Origin: Natrinema limicola JCM 13563
GTDB lineage: Archaea; Halobacteriota; Halobacteria; Halobacteriales; Natrialbaceae
Reading direction: 5' to 3'
Assembly: GCF_000337475.1 (NCBI RefSeq)
Contig: NZ_AOIT01000021.1
Span: forward strand, 44,664-108,663
DNA length: 64,000 nucleotides
Shown here: piece by piece, positions 47,358 through 55,423 of the stretch
How positions within the stretch are numbered: the stretch's first letter is position 1
Layout of the letters: every line of letters starts with the position of its first letter
The notes under the pieces: generated by a model
The model's input: only the letters and a program-made list of their open reading frames with translations
What the model was told of the DNA's origin: nothing
Database searches by the model: none
Translations under genes and position numbers: made by a program

Positions 47358-47900
47358 TCAGGACTCGAGCAGCAGGCCTAGATACGACGTCCGTAACTGG
47401 TCGTCGGGGTCGAGTCCCAGCCGCTCGAGGACGTCGTAGGCTCCCTCGCGAGCGGTCTCGAGGTCGGCTTCGGCCGCGACTTCGGTCTCGACTTCGACGT
47501 ACTCGCCGACGTCATCGACCGAATCGAGGGTGACGGTGTACCCATCGAGCGAAAACCGTTCGCGGTCCTTGCGGACGGTCGCGGTGGGCTCGAAGCCGAG
47601 GCCCGTCAGGATCGCGTCGGTCGTCTCGGCGTCTTCGATCCCGGTTTCGAACTCCTCGCGGGTCTTCGTCTCCTCGTCGACGAGCGGGCCCTTGTAGGTG
47701 ACACGGGTTTCCGCGCCACCGTCGGCGGGGCGCTCCGAGCGGATCCGCAACGCCTCGTCGGTCTCGGCGAAATCACGATGTGGCGCGTTGTAGTAGGTGT
47801 CTGCCTGAACGACTGAGCCCAGCTGTGTCGCCTCACGTGTTTCGAGGCGGTCACGAACGGCCTCGAGATCGGCGGGTACCTTCACTTCGACCTCGTACAT
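47358..47900 (-). CDS. CYTH-domain protein (CyaB-like class IV adenylate cyclase family)
   Basis: The 180-residue protein starts with the CYTH signature ExExK (E3, E5, K7) and continues with the charged tunnel strands (EALRIRSERP, VTYKGPLVDEETKTREEFE, RFSLDGYTVTLDSVDDVGEYVEVE). Family members act on triphosphates: adenylate cyclase, thiamine triphosphatase or inorganic triphosphatase. All conserved acidic and basic strands seem present, so activity is likely, but the substrate is not clear. A TACTTA box about 30 bases before the ATG supports the start. Confidence 0.9.
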   Translation of the reverse strand: MYEVEVKVPADLEAVRDRLETREATQLGSVVQADTYYNAPHRDFAETDEALRIRSERPADGGAETRVTYKGPLVDEETKTREEFETGIEDAETTDAILTGLGFEPTATVRKDRERFSLDGYTVTLDSVDDVGEYVEVETEVAAEADLETAREGAYDVLERLGLDPDDQLRTSYLGLLLES

Positions 47901-47988
47901 GCTCGTGGAGACGGACGACGGTCGTAAGTATCGGTCGCTCTCGCCCGAAAACGTCGTACTTAAATGTAGACGGGCGGACGTACAACGT

Positions 47989-48954
47989 ATGACTGAGGAT
48001 CAAGAGGCCGAGCTCGACGAGCAGGCCGATGACGTCGACGAAGAAGTAGCTGAGGAAGCCGCCGACGAAGCCGAGGGGCTTCAGGAAGGCGACTTCGTCG
48101 AACTCGACTACACCGCCTACACCGTCGAGGACGAACAACTGGTCGACACGACCGACCCCGAAGTCGCCGAAGAAGAGGGCGTCGACGACCAGGGCCAGGA
48201 GTTCAAGCCGCGAACGATCGTGCTGGGCGAGGGCCACATTTTCGAGGGCGTCGAGGACGCACTCGTCAGCTCCGAACCCGGCGACTCCGGCAGCGTGACG
48301 ATCCCCGCCGAGGACGCCTTCGGCGAGTACGACCCGGACAACGTCCAGACCGTCAGCGCCGAGAAGATCGACGAGGACGACCGCTACCCCGGTGCGAACG
48401 TGCAGATCGACGGCCAGCAGGGCTACATCAGCACGATCATCGGCGGCCGCGCACGCGTCGACTTCAACCACCCGCTGGCTGGTGACGACGTCGAGTACGA
48501 GTACGAGATCCTCGATGTCGTCGACGACCGCGAACAGCAGGCCGCCGGTCTCTTCGAGATGTACCTCGGGATGGAGCCCGAACTCTGGATCGAGACGGAC
48601 GAAGTCGAGGAAGAGGTTCCCGTCGAACCCGACGAGGACGACGAGGACGCCGAACCCGAATTCGAGACCGAAACCGTCGAGAAAGAGACGCTCTACCTCG
48701 AGTCCACGCCCCAGATGACGATGAACCAGCAGTGGATGATGGGCAAACAGCAGATCGGTCAGGACATCATCGACAAGGTCGGCGTCGACCGCGTCATCGT
48801 CCAGGAAGTCATCGACGGCATGGGTGGCATGGGCATGGGCGGTATGATGGGCGGCATGGGCGGTATGGGCGGCGGCGACATCGAGGAGGCCCTCGAGGAC
48901 GCCGACGTCGATGCCGACGAGATCGTCGACGAGCTCGAAGGCGCAGAAGAGTAA
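47989..48954 (+). CDS. FKBP-type peptidyl-prolyl isomerase (SlyD-like), long archaeal form
   Basis: The 321-residue protein has an acidic N-terminus (35 residues), an FKBP core with an inserted flap domain (FVELDYTAYTVEDEQLVDTT; GEGHIFEGVEDALVSSEPGD; YISTIIGGRARVDFNHPLAG) and an additional C-terminal half of about 120 residues. Near the end is a Met/Gly-rich run (GMGGMGMGGMMGGMGGMGGG), unusual in this family. It folds proline-containing chains and may bind metal. The ATG at 47989 is about 25 bases after a GTACTTAAAT box. Confidence 0.92.
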   Translation: MTEDQEAELDEQADDVDEEVAEEAADEAEGLQEGDFVELDYTAYTVEDEQLVDTTDPEVAEEEGVDDQGQEFKPRTIVLGEGHIFEGVEDALVSSEPGDSGSVTIPAEDAFGEYDPDNVQTVSAEKIDEDDRYPGANVQIDGQQGYISTIIGGRARVDFNHPLAGDDVEYEYEILDVVDDREQQAAGLFEMYLGMEPELWIETDEVEEEVPVEPDEDDEDAEPEFETETVEKETLYLESTPQMTMNQQWMMGKQQIGQDIIDKVGVDRVIVQEVIDGMGGMGMGGMMGGMGGMGGGDIEEALEDADVDADEIVDELEGAEE

Positions 48955-49106
48955 CGCGACCCGCCAAATTCTGTTGTTTTTCGAAACCGATACTGGCGAG
49001 TTCGAACGCGCGTTGGTTCCAGTTTTCACCGCGGGCAAATAGCGGTGCACCGATGGAGTCCGGACAGCCGTCGCTGATTCCCGCAGTCGAAGCCGTTGCC
49101 GACGCG

Positions 49107-49733
49107 TTACGCGATGTCGCGGCTCGTGTCGATCGCCACTTCCTCGGTCAACTCGAGTTTGATCGCTTCGGTCGGTTGGCGGCCGCCGCGGAACTTGGGG
49201 ATCGTCAGGTGATTTTCAAGTTCGGTACCGGCGATCTCGGTCCGGAGATCGAAAACGGCATCAGCGGCGTGGAAGGTCCGCGTTCGGTTCGTAGGCTCGT
49301 TGCGGCCTTTCAGACAGTGAAGCATGGCGATGCTGCCGGTCTCGAGCATCGTGGACTTGAGTTCGTTGAGAAAGTCGACGTAGTCGTCCGTGTCAGTCCG
49401 TTCTAAGACGTCCAGCGTGTCGATGATGAGGTTGGCACCGTCGGGGAGCGCGCCGATGAGCTGCGTCGCTTCCTCGAGGGGCGTGTCACTGGCGACGTGT
49501 CTGACCGTGGGGCTGCCGACCGAGGACGGTGAGGTCTCGATGGCGTGGCGGACGGCGTCGTCGGTGCGTTCGGTCGAGAGGTATAGCGTTCCGCGTGCGG
49601 CCGTAAGCTCGTAGAGGAGGAGTTCGGACTGGCTGGCTGGCTCGGCAGCAAACGCGACGAGACACCCCGGCGGCAGTCCACCGTCGAGTTTGCGATCGAG
49701 CACGCTGATTCCGGTATCCAGCCGACCGACCAT
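49107..49733 (-). CDS. RecA/KaiC-fold protein with degenerate P-loop
   Basis: The 208-residue protein has the RecA-like start (RLDTGISVLDRKLDGGLPPG), but the Walker A loop reads AAEPASQSE, so the Lys that contacts phosphate is Gln35. The Walker B strand (ANLIIDTLD) remains. It is probably a non-hydrolysing ATPase relative used as a sensor or scaffold. I do not know its partner. A TTATACA box about 30 bases before the ATG at 49733 supports a leaderless start. The short AT-rich palindromic stretch CAATTG...CAATTG at 49735-49750 lies between box and start. It is divergent from pyrB. Confidence 0.75.
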   Translation of the reverse strand: MVGRLDTGISVLDRKLDGGLPPGCLVAFAAEPASQSELLLYELTAARGTLYLSTERTDDAVRHAIETSPSSVGSPTVRHVASDTPLEEATQLIGALPDGANLIIDTLDVLERTDTDDYVDFLNELKSTMLETGSIAMLHCLKGRNEPTNRTRTFHAADAVFDLRTEIAGTELENHLTIPKFRGGRQPTEAIKLELTEEVAIDTSRDIA

Positions 49734-49835
49734 ACAATTGTAACCAATTGCTGCAGTGCGTGTATAACTCTTTGCCTTAGTATCATGGTTTCTGTCAATA
49801 CGGAACATGATATGTCGCGTGCCCGGTTTGCATCT

Positions 49836-49873
49836 CGTGGCGACTGGCTCGCCGCGTGGCGACTGGCTCGCCG
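49836..49873 (+). repeat. Two perfect 19-bp tandem repeats in the pyrB leader
   Basis: CGTGGCGACTGGCTCGCCG occurs twice without a gap (49836-49854 and 49855-49873), ending 47 bp before the pyrB ATG. No TATA box lies 25-30 bases before that ATG, so the repeat probably sits in a transcribed leader. Confidence 0.85.
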
Positions 49874-49920
49874 GGTCGAATGGAGAGATTCAAGGGGCAC
49901 GCCACAGCCTACACGAACGA

Positions 49921-50862
49921 ATGCGCCACGATCACCTCATCACGAGCAAACAATTCTCGCGGGCGGACATCGAGACCATCCTCGATTACGCGGCCGAGAT
50001 CGGCGACGACCCGTCGGCCGTCGCCGACCGTCACGCTGGGACGTTGCTCGGGCTACTCTTTTTCGAGCCGAGCACGCGGACGAAGATGAGCTTCGAGACC
50101 GCGATGAAACGCCTCGGCGGCGACGTCGTCGACATGGGCTCGATCGAGTCCTCGAGCGTCAAGAAGGGAGAAACGCTCGCAGATACCGTCCGCGTTATCG
50201 AGGGGTACGCCGACGCGCTGGTCTTGCGCCATCCCAAGGAGGGCTCGGCCACGATGGCCAGCGAGTTCGTCGACGTCCCGCTGGTCAACGCGGGGGACGG
50301 TGCGGGCCAGCACCCGACACAGACGATGCTCGATCTCTACACGATCCGGGAGAACGCCGGCTTAGACGATCTGACGATCGGCATCATGGGCGATCTGAAG
50401 TACGGTCGGACCGTCCATTCGCTGGCCTACGCGCTGACGAACTTCGACGCCCACCAGCACTTCATCAGTCCGGAGAGCCTGCAGTTACCCCGTGAGGTCG
50501 TCTACGACCTCCACCAGCAGGACGCGCCGGGGATCCGCGAACACGACTCCTTGGAGGAAATCTTGCCCTCGCTTGACGTCCTCTATGTCACGCGGATCCA
50601 GCGCGAGCGGTTCCCCGACGAAAACGAGTACCAGAAAGTCGCCGGCGAGTATCAGATCGATGCCGACACGCTCGAGGCCGCAAGCGACGACCTGACGATC
50701 ATGCATCCGCTGCCCCGTGTCGACGAGATCGCCCCCGAGATCGACGAGACCGAGCACGCGGCGTACTTCGAGCAGGCACACAACGGCGTGCCGGTTCGGA
50801 TGGCGCTGCTGGATCTCCTGTTGAGCGACGACAAGGCGATCGGAGGTGAGGGAGATGAGTGA
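49921..50862 (+). CDS. pyrB: Aspartate carbamoyltransferase catalytic subunit
   Basis: The 313-residue enzyme joins carbamoyl phosphate and aspartate in pyrimidine synthesis. The carbamoyl-phosphate loop [13 protein letters not shown] (S51-T54), [33 protein letters not shown] and [11 protein letters not shown] are all present. The ATG at 49921 was chosen because the family starts at the [10 protein letters not shown] segment; the extra frame before it contains the tandem repeats and is atypical. It overlaps pyrI by 8 bp. Confidence 0.97.
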   Translation: MRHDHLITSKQFSRADIETILDYAAEIGDDPSAVADRHAGTLLGLLFFEPSTRTKMSFETAMKRLGGDVVDMGSIESSSVKKGETLADTVRVIEGYADALVLRHPKEGSATMASEFVDVPLVNAGDGAGQHPTQTMLDLYTIRENAGLDDLTIGIMGDLKYGRTVHSLAYALTNFDAHQHFISPESLQLPREVVYDLHQQDAPGIREHDSLEEILPSLDVLYVTRIQRERFPDENEYQKVAGEYQIDADTLEAASDDLTIMHPLPRVDEIAPEIDETEHAAYFEQAHNGVPVRMALLDLLLSDDKAIGGEGDE

Positions 50863-51343
50863 CGATCACGACCACCACGACGGCAACGACGAGCACGAAC
50901 TACGGGTCAGCAAGATCCGCGACGGAACCGTCATCGATCACGTCCGCGGCGGGCAGGCACTGAACGTGCTCGCGATCTTGGGCATCGACGGCAGCGACGG
51001 CGAGGAGGTCTCGGTCGGGATGAACGTTCCCTCCGATCGGCTCGCGCGCAAGGACATCGTCAAGGTCGAAGGCCGCGAGCTGAGCCAGGACGAAGTCGAC
51101 GTCCTCTCGCTGATCGCGCCCGATGCGACCATCAACATCGTCCGTGACTTCGACGTCGTCGAGAAACACCGCGTCGAACGGCCCGACGTCGTCGACGGTG
51201 TGCTCTCCTGTCCCAACGCCGGCTGTATCACGACGAGCGGTGAACCCGTCACTTCTCGATTCGCGGTTCTGGAAGACGGCGTGCGCTGTGGGTACTGTGG
51301 GACGATCGTCCGCGAAGAGATCGCGTCGCTGATCGACACGTAA
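50855..51343 (+). CDS. pyrI: Aspartate carbamoyltransferase regulatory subunit
   Basis: The 162-residue subunit binds the catalytic trimers through a zinc domain (C119, C124, C145, C148) and carries allosteric nucleotides in the N-terminal domain ([24 protein letters not shown]). A His/Asp-rich start ([13 protein letters not shown]) precedes it, unusual but common in acidic haloarchaeal proteins. It forms one operon with pyrB (8-bp overlap), so feedback control by CTP/ATP is expected. Confidence 0.96.
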   Translation: MSDDHDHHDGNDEHELRVSKIRDGTVIDHVRGGQALNVLAILGIDGSDGEEVSVGMNVPSDRLARKDIVKVEGRELSQDEVDVLSLIAPDATINIVRDFDVVEKHRVERPDVVDGVLSCPNAGCITTSGEPVTSRFAVLEDGVRCGYCGTIVREEIASLIDT

Positions 51344-51425
51344 GCGGCTGTCGGCTGTCCTTGGTTTCTCGCCGAGACGATCATCCAGAATACCTAAGTA
51401 TTTGCCACCCAATCTCCACCTGTAC

Positions 51426-51536
51426 ATGTCACGTACTGTCAAGATCGTACTCGCCCTGTTCGTTGTCGCCGTCCTCTATAAAGTCACGTTCGGCGGCTCC
51501 GACGACGTCGAAGTCGACTACGACCCGGCTGAATAG
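51426..51536 (+). CDS. 36-residue single-span membrane peptide
   Basis: This short frame reads MSRTVKIVLALFVVAVLYK..., a positively charged start, one membrane helix (residues 5-18) and an acidic tail ending DVEVDYDPAE. The ATG lies about 21-28 bases after an AGTATTTG box, which fits a leaderless transcript, and the composition is haloarchaeal coding-like. I believe similar tiny proteins exist in related genomes but cannot name a family. Confidence 0.5.
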   Translation: MSRTVKIVLALFVVAVLYKVTFGGSDDVEVDYDPAE

Positions 51537-51650
51537 GCGACTGCTGGACGACCCGATTGCGACTGATCGCACACCTGCTGCGATCGGATGGAGAGACAGG
51601 AGAGCACTCTATTCCGAACGGCTTACGGTGACGGCGGCGTACCCTGAATT

Positions 51651-52496
51651 ATGTACGGCGTCGTCACCCGTAACGCCGAAGAAGTACGATGGCCGGAGTT
51701 CGAGCGCGGCTTCTACGAGGTCAAAGACGTGACCGGTCGGTCGTCAGACCCGATCGCCGATGGGGTCAATATGGTCTCTTGTTTCGGCGATAACGCCGCT
51801 GCAGACGCCGATCCGTCGCTGATGCCCGTCGACGACATGGGCCGGCCAGCCGACCGCCAACAGCCCTACTTCGACTGGGCCTACATCTGTCCGTCCCGCG
51901 AGGACTACCGGGAGGGCCTGTTCGAGGTCATCGACGACTGTGTCGCCGAAAACGAGGACGTGCGTCTCGACGATATCGGCTTCCCACGCGCTGAATACTG
52001 CCGCTGTGGCGTCTGCGAGCAGCGGTTCGAGGCAAGCGAGTTCGACAACCGCATGGAATGGCGCGCCAGCGTCATCACCGAGTTCGTCGAGGAAGCCGTC
52101 GACCGGATTCCCGGAACCGTCTACATGACCCTCTACCCCGATCCCTACCCCGGCCACCTCTACGAGCGCGCCGGCATCGACCTCGAGGCCATCGAAGAAT
52201 ACGTCGACGAGTTCGTCGTCCCGCTGTACGACACCCACTACGGGACGACCTACTGGCTCGAGACGATCGCCAAAGGGTTCGAAAGCGCACTCGAGACGCC
52301 GTTTAACATCGAGTTGTACGCGGTCAACGTCGACATCGACAACCTCATCCACGCCAGCGAAGTCGCCCAGGAGTACGCCAAGAGCGTCTTCTTCGGCTAC
52401 GATGCGGGCAGCGGCCGCGCGGCCCTGCGCCGGATGCAGGCCGACGAGCGCGAGGGCGTCACCCACGGCGAACCGGCTTCGGAATCGGATTCCTGA
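51651..52496 (+). CDS. Conserved haloarchaeal protein, possible glycoside-hydrolase-like fold
   Basis: The 281-residue soluble protein has no signal peptide. The stretch FDWAYICPSREDYREGLFEVIDDCV...DIGFPRAEYCRCGVCEQRF has the CxCxxC-then-F pattern of glycosidase-like TIM barrels of unknown activity, in which a C-C-C cluster follows the strand bearing a conserved Asp. The VVPLYDTHYGTTYW segment would be the next strand. Substrate and reaction are unknown; the similarity is from memory of the pattern and is weak. It is a lone gene with a 155-bp gap after it that contains repeat d. Confidence 0.6.
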   Translation: MYGVVTRNAEEVRWPEFERGFYEVKDVTGRSSDPIADGVNMVSCFGDNAAADADPSLMPVDDMGRPADRQQPYFDWAYICPSREDYREGLFEVIDDCVAENEDVRLDDIGFPRAEYCRCGVCEQRFEASEFDNRMEWRASVITEFVEEAVDRIPGTVYMTLYPDPYPGHLYERAGIDLEAIEEYVDEFVVPLYDTHYGTTYWLETIAKGFESALETPFNIELYAVNVDIDNLIHASEVAQEYAKSVFFGYDAGSGRAALRRMQADEREGVTHGEPASESDS

Positions 52497-52548
52497 TACT
52501 GGCGGCTAGCAGTACGAAAGCGGCCACCGCGTGCAGCGTCGCTTTCTG

Positions 52549-52618
52549 ACACGGACCCTCGTCAGTGGGGTCTGGTGCACCCGCGACCGTCCTACGGGTG
52601 TGCCAGAAACCCGGTAGT
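52549..52618 (+). repeat. Dispersed palindromic element, copy d
   Basis: This copy is the most diverged but has the best inner stem: TCTGGTGCACCC (52571-52582) pairs with GGGTGTGCCAGA (52596-52607) over 12 bp with two G-U pairs, enclosing a 13-base loop that begins GCGACC. The stem sequence differs from copy c (CCGACACACCC/GGGTGTGCCGG) in a way that keeps pairing. It lies between two convergent genes. Confidence 0.65.
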
Positions 52619-52652
52619 AAATCGTTTCAGCTGTTACTATAGCCCGGCCCAG

Positions 52653-53075
52653 TCAGACCGCCTGAACGGGGATTTCCGTCTGGCGCATGACCTGTTCGGT
52701 GACGCTGCCGAGCGAGGTTCGGCGGTCGTCGGTCACACCGCGCCGCCCCATCACGATCAGATCGGCATCTTCGCGTTCAGCGAAGGTGACGATCTCGTCC
52801 CAGGGGTTGCCACGTCGACATTCGTGTTCGACTTCGACGCCGAGGGTGCGGCCACGTTCTTCGGTCTCTTTGAGCAGTTCCATGGCTTCGTCTTCGTGTT
52901 TCTCGTGGTCGACCTCGACAGTGCCGAGCGCTGGCGGTCTGCCGTATCGACGCTCGTCGACGACGTAGAGACACACCACTGTTGCATCGTATTGCGCCGC
53001 GAGGTCGAGTCCGTGGTCGATGCCACGGTCGGCTTGTTCGCTTCCGTCGGTTGGAATCAGGATCGTATCGTACAT
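52653..53075 (-). CDS. Universal stress protein
   Basis: The 140-residue single UspA domain opens with ILIPTDGSEQADRGIDHGLDL and has the ATP-binding GRRGVTDDRRTSLGSVTEQV (G-2X-G-9X-GS). It lacks the extension of the protein at 29.97 kb, so it is a different Usp subgroup. No conserved operon partner is seen; it is convergent with the gene at 51.65 kb. Confidence 0.94.
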   Translation of the reverse strand: MYDTILIPTDGSEQADRGIDHGLDLAAQYDATVVCLYVVDERRYGRPPALGTVEVDHEKHEDEAMELLKETEERGRTLGVEVEHECRRGNPWDEIVTFAEREDADLIVMGRRGVTDDRRTSLGSVTEQVMRQTEIPVQAV

Positions 53076-53181
53076 TATTCAGACGATGATTGAACCCGCC
53101 CCGTGGAAAAACTACCACCGTTTCTCAAAACCTGTTCGCCCGTGTCTCGACAGTCGGCGCGAACACTCACTGGACACGTCG

Positions 53182-53721
53182 CTACCGGTCCGGATCGGGC
53201 GAGCCGTTCGGGTCCGGGTTCGCTGTGGTCTCAGTCGCTGCCTGTATCGTGTCGTACTCCGAATCGCTGTAGGCGATTAGACGAACCTCCTCGAGCGTGT
53301 CCGGGTCGTAGTCGGCGATCACGTCGCCGATGATTGCTGCCCCCTCCCTGAGATCGAAGCCGGCGACGCCACAGCCAAGCGCCGGAATCACGAGCGATCG
53401 ACAGCCGAGTTCGTCGGCTTTTGCGAGACTGTGATGGGTCGCGTTCCGAATGCTTTCGGCGGTCGCCTGACCGTCACCGTAGTGGGGCATCGCGGCCGCG
53501 TGAATGACGTACTCGGCGTCGAGGTCGTAGGCATCAGTGACTGCGACGTCGCCGAGATCGACCGGTCCCTTTGCCATCGCGTCTTCGTTGATCGCCTCGC
53601 CCGCGCCGCGTCGGAGCGCCCCGGCGACGCCGGAGCCCATCCGGAGGCTCGTGCCGGCGGCGTTGACGAGCGCGTCGGCTGACTGTGCGGCGATGTCACC
53701 CTGGACGACGTCGTACTCCAT
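53182..53721 (-). CDS. Macro-domain protein (ADP-ribose binding)
   Basis: The 179-residue macro domain has VVQGDIAAQSADALVNAAGTSLRMGSGVAGALRRGAG, the ADP-ribose loop with the conserved Asn/Gly residues, and LVIPALGCGVAGF. It may remove or bind ADP-ribose or O-acetyl-ADP-ribose. The last 20 residues are a low-complexity Asn/Pro/Asp tail. It shows the catalytic-type NAAG signature. Neighbours give no pathway. Confidence 0.92.
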   Translation of the reverse strand: MEYDVVQGDIAAQSADALVNAAGTSLRMGSGVAGALRRGAGEAINEDAMAKGPVDLGDVAVTDAYDLDAEYVIHAAAMPHYGDGQATAESIRNATHHSLAKADELGCRSLVIPALGCGVAGFDLREGAAIIGDVIADYDPDTLEEVRLIAYSDSEYDTIQAATETTANPDPNGSPDPDR

Positions 53722-53793
53722 GTGCGGTCGTTCCGCATCAAGCCCAATGAAGATACTCGTGAGACCGATCCGTGGAACCCGCTTCGACGCGGC

Positions 53794-54117
53794 TCATGCC
53801 GTCCGAACCCAATCGGTGGCGATCAGATCGGGCTCGATATCGGCGCTTGCAATCCCGTAAAACTTCTCGCGACCGACTGGAGTCCGCAGCCGGAGTACGC
53901 ACGTGTAATCGGTTACCTCGAACGCAGTCACGGAACGGGTAGACCGCTGGTGATCGAATCGAAAGCGCTGGTCTGCATCCGTCTCGGTGGTGATTCGGTT
54001 GCCAAGCGACCAGCTCAGAGATTCGACGCGTTCGATATCGACGTCGAACAGGTGGGCGACCAAGTCCCGACCGCGCCGTTCCATTGGCCCCTGTGACCTG
54101 TTCTCGTGTGAACTCAT
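53794..54117 (-). CDS. Hypothetical protein
   Basis: The 107-residue acidic soluble protein has the pattern of two beta strands around a helix (ERRGRDLVAHLFDVDIERVESLSW; YTCVLRLRTPVGREKFYGIASADIEP). I do not recognise a family. The ATG at 54117 is supported by a CCTTTTTTC box about 26-35 bases upstream; the longer frame is likely untranslated. It is divergent from the small gene at 54284, and the 166-bp gap holds the DtxR-like box. Confidence 0.5.
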   Translation of the reverse strand: MSSHENRSQGPMERRGRDLVAHLFDVDIERVESLSWSLGNRITTETDADQRFRFDHQRSTRSVTAFEVTDYTCVLRLRTPVGREKFYGIASADIEPDLIATDWVRTA

Positions 54118-54260
54118 ATGACGATGAAATCGCTCCGGTACGAAAAAAGGTACTATCTTCGCGTGGTGTACGTCGATGGCCGAAACGACCGAACAGGAGA
54201 CTGGTCCCCGGACACCGTTTTCCAGCACCACGTCTTAGGCCGACCAAAACCTTTTTAGAT

Positions 54261-54274
54261 TTAGGCTCGCCTAA
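54261..54274 (+). promoter_or_regulatory. DtxR/IdeR-like iron box at the promoter of the gene at 54284
   Basis: TTAGGCTCGCCTAA has 6-bp inverted arms around two bases and matches the TTAGG..CCTAA core of iron-dependent DtxR-family operators. It lies just after a TTTTTAGA box (54252-54259) and before the ATG, so it would overlap the transcription start, the usual geometry for repression. Confidence 0.55.
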
Positions 54275-54283
54275 CTCATCGTG

Positions 54284-54457
54284 ATGGACGTGCCCGCTCG
54301 CAGGGAAGACACAGACGCAGCCGATACCCCAGAGTTCGAGGAACCAGCGGTAGCCGTGACGAGTCACGAAACTCGCCCCGGAAAAGTCGTGTTCACCGAA
54401 CAAAACAACAGCGACGGCTGGATCGCGACGGATCTGATCGTCGACCTCGAGCCCTAA
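54284..54457 (+). CDS. Small acidic haloarchaeal protein
   Basis: The 57-residue protein has an acidic N-terminus (VPARREDTDAADTPEFEEP) and a compact C-terminal half (VAVTSHETRPGKVVFTEQNN...WIATDLIVDLEP). It resembles short haloarchaeal proteins of the kind called DUF7331, from memory and without certainty. The ATG at 54284 is 26-32 bases after a TATA-like box and immediately after an iron box, so expression is probably iron-repressed. The gap 54458-54614 holds no gene. Confidence 0.55.
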   Translation: MDVPARREDTDAADTPEFEEPAVAVTSHETRPGKVVFTEQNNSDGWIATDLIVDLEP

Positions 54458-54614
54458 TCTCGCCGCTGTTCGAGACGACTGGCGTCTCGATTGCAGCTAC
54501 CGCTCACAGTCGTACGAGGCGAAAAACCGTTTCCAGTGGTCGGCCCACCGATCTGGCGGTCGTCGACGCGCCGTCGGACCGTATTTCTAAGTCGGTTGTC
54601 GTGAGGGTCGTGCT

Positions 54615-54698
54615 CATACGGACTACTGTCAGTCAGTTCCGGTGCAACCGCGACCCGCACTGCGGGCCCACCGGGACATCGTTACAGCAGACCGTATC
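54615..54698 (+). repeat. Dispersed palindromic element, copy e
   Basis: CATACGGACTACTGTC (left arm) and ACAGCAGACCGTATC (right arm) pair almost completely, with inner arms TTCCGGTG (54637-54644) and CACCGGGA (54669-54676) and a small CCCGCA/TGCGGG hairpin within. The GCGACCC core lies between. It is nearly identical to copy a. Its right end supplies the TGA stop of the dps gene, read on the minus strand (TGATACGG). Confidence 0.75.
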
Positions 54699-55242
54699 AC
54701 TGCATTGCGTCTTTGCTGACCAGCGTGTCGTCTTCGAGGTAGTGTTCGAAGTGGTGGCCGTCTTCCTCGAGGTCGACGAGGATCTCACGCAGGATCTCGC
54801 CGGTCGCCGGGTCGCCTAGGTTCTCGGCGAGTTCGATGCTGTCGCGCATCGATTCGATGATGTCGCCGTACAGCTCGAGGTCGTGTTCGAACATCGTACG
54901 GACGTCGTAGACGTCTTCGCCCTCGAACTCGACGGTGGCGCGGTCTTCTTGGGCTGTCGGGCCCGAGACGGGGACGCCACCGAGTGCCTGTGCCCGCTCG
55001 GCGATCTCGTCTGCGCCTTCCTCGACGTGTTCGTACGCCTCTTCGAGGAACTCGTGGTGTGCGAGGAAGTTGCCTCCCTCGACCACCCAGTGGTGCTTTT
55101 TCAGCTGGTGGTAGAGGACGTAGGCGTTGGCCAACTCCGTGTTTAGCGCGTCGACGATCTGTTCGGCCTTGTCCTGCTCGAGGCGAAGGCTGTTCTCCTC
55201 GACGCTGTCAGCCGACTGGCGGACGGTCTTTTGAGTGCTCAT
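54697..55242 (-). CDS. dps: Dps-family ferritin-like DNA-protection protein
   Basis: The 181-residue Dps protein stores iron and protects DNA from oxidation. Ferroxidase residues appear at family spacing: H51-W52, H62/H63, E67, D78 and E82 (HHWVVEGGNFLAHHEFLEEAYEHVEEGADEIAERAQALGG). It forms a dodecamer. The ATG at 55242 was preferred over a 9-residue longer frame because a TTTTAAGT box lies about 26-35 bases upstream. An IdeR-like palindrome (55296-55312) is farther upstream, consistent with iron control. Confidence 0.94.
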   Translation of the reverse strand: MSTQKTVRQSADSVEENSLRLEQDKAEQIVDALNTELANAYVLYHQLKKHHWVVEGGNFLAHHEFLEEAYEHVEEGADEIAERAQALGGVPVSGPTAQEDRATVEFEGEDVYDVRTMFEHDLELYGDIIESMRDSIELAENLGDPATGEILREILVDLEEDGHHFEHYLEDDTLVSKDAMQ

Positions 55243-55267
55243 CGATCTATGGATACACTCGCAACTC

Positions 55268-55275
55268 ACTTAAAA
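55268..55275 (-). promoter_or_regulatory. TATA box of dps
   Basis: TTTTAAGT on the minus strand lies 26-33 bases before the ATG at 55242 and fixes the start. The iron-box palindrome lies about 20 bases further upstream. Confidence 0.5.
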
Positions 55276-55295
55276 CCAGTCTACCAGTAAAGATT

Positions 55296-55312
55296 CTTTG
55301 GTATACCTAAAG
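55296..55312 (-). promoter_or_regulatory. DtxR/IdeR-like iron box upstream of dps
   Basis: CTTTAGGTATACCAAAG (minus strand) is a palindrome with one mismatched pair, TTTAGGTATACC being the core. It is related to the box at 54261. It is centred about 60 bases before the dps ATG and upstream of the TATA box, the position of an activator or of a co-operator rather than of a simple repressor. Confidence 0.5.
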
Positions 55313-55423
55313 ATCTATTCTTGAAATACTGTCTCGAGTTAGTTTCTGTTTCAGAAGACCTGTTATCGAATGACACTGCTAGTATACTCTTTATTTTTTC
55401 GGGGCTGAGTAAACATTTTCAAC

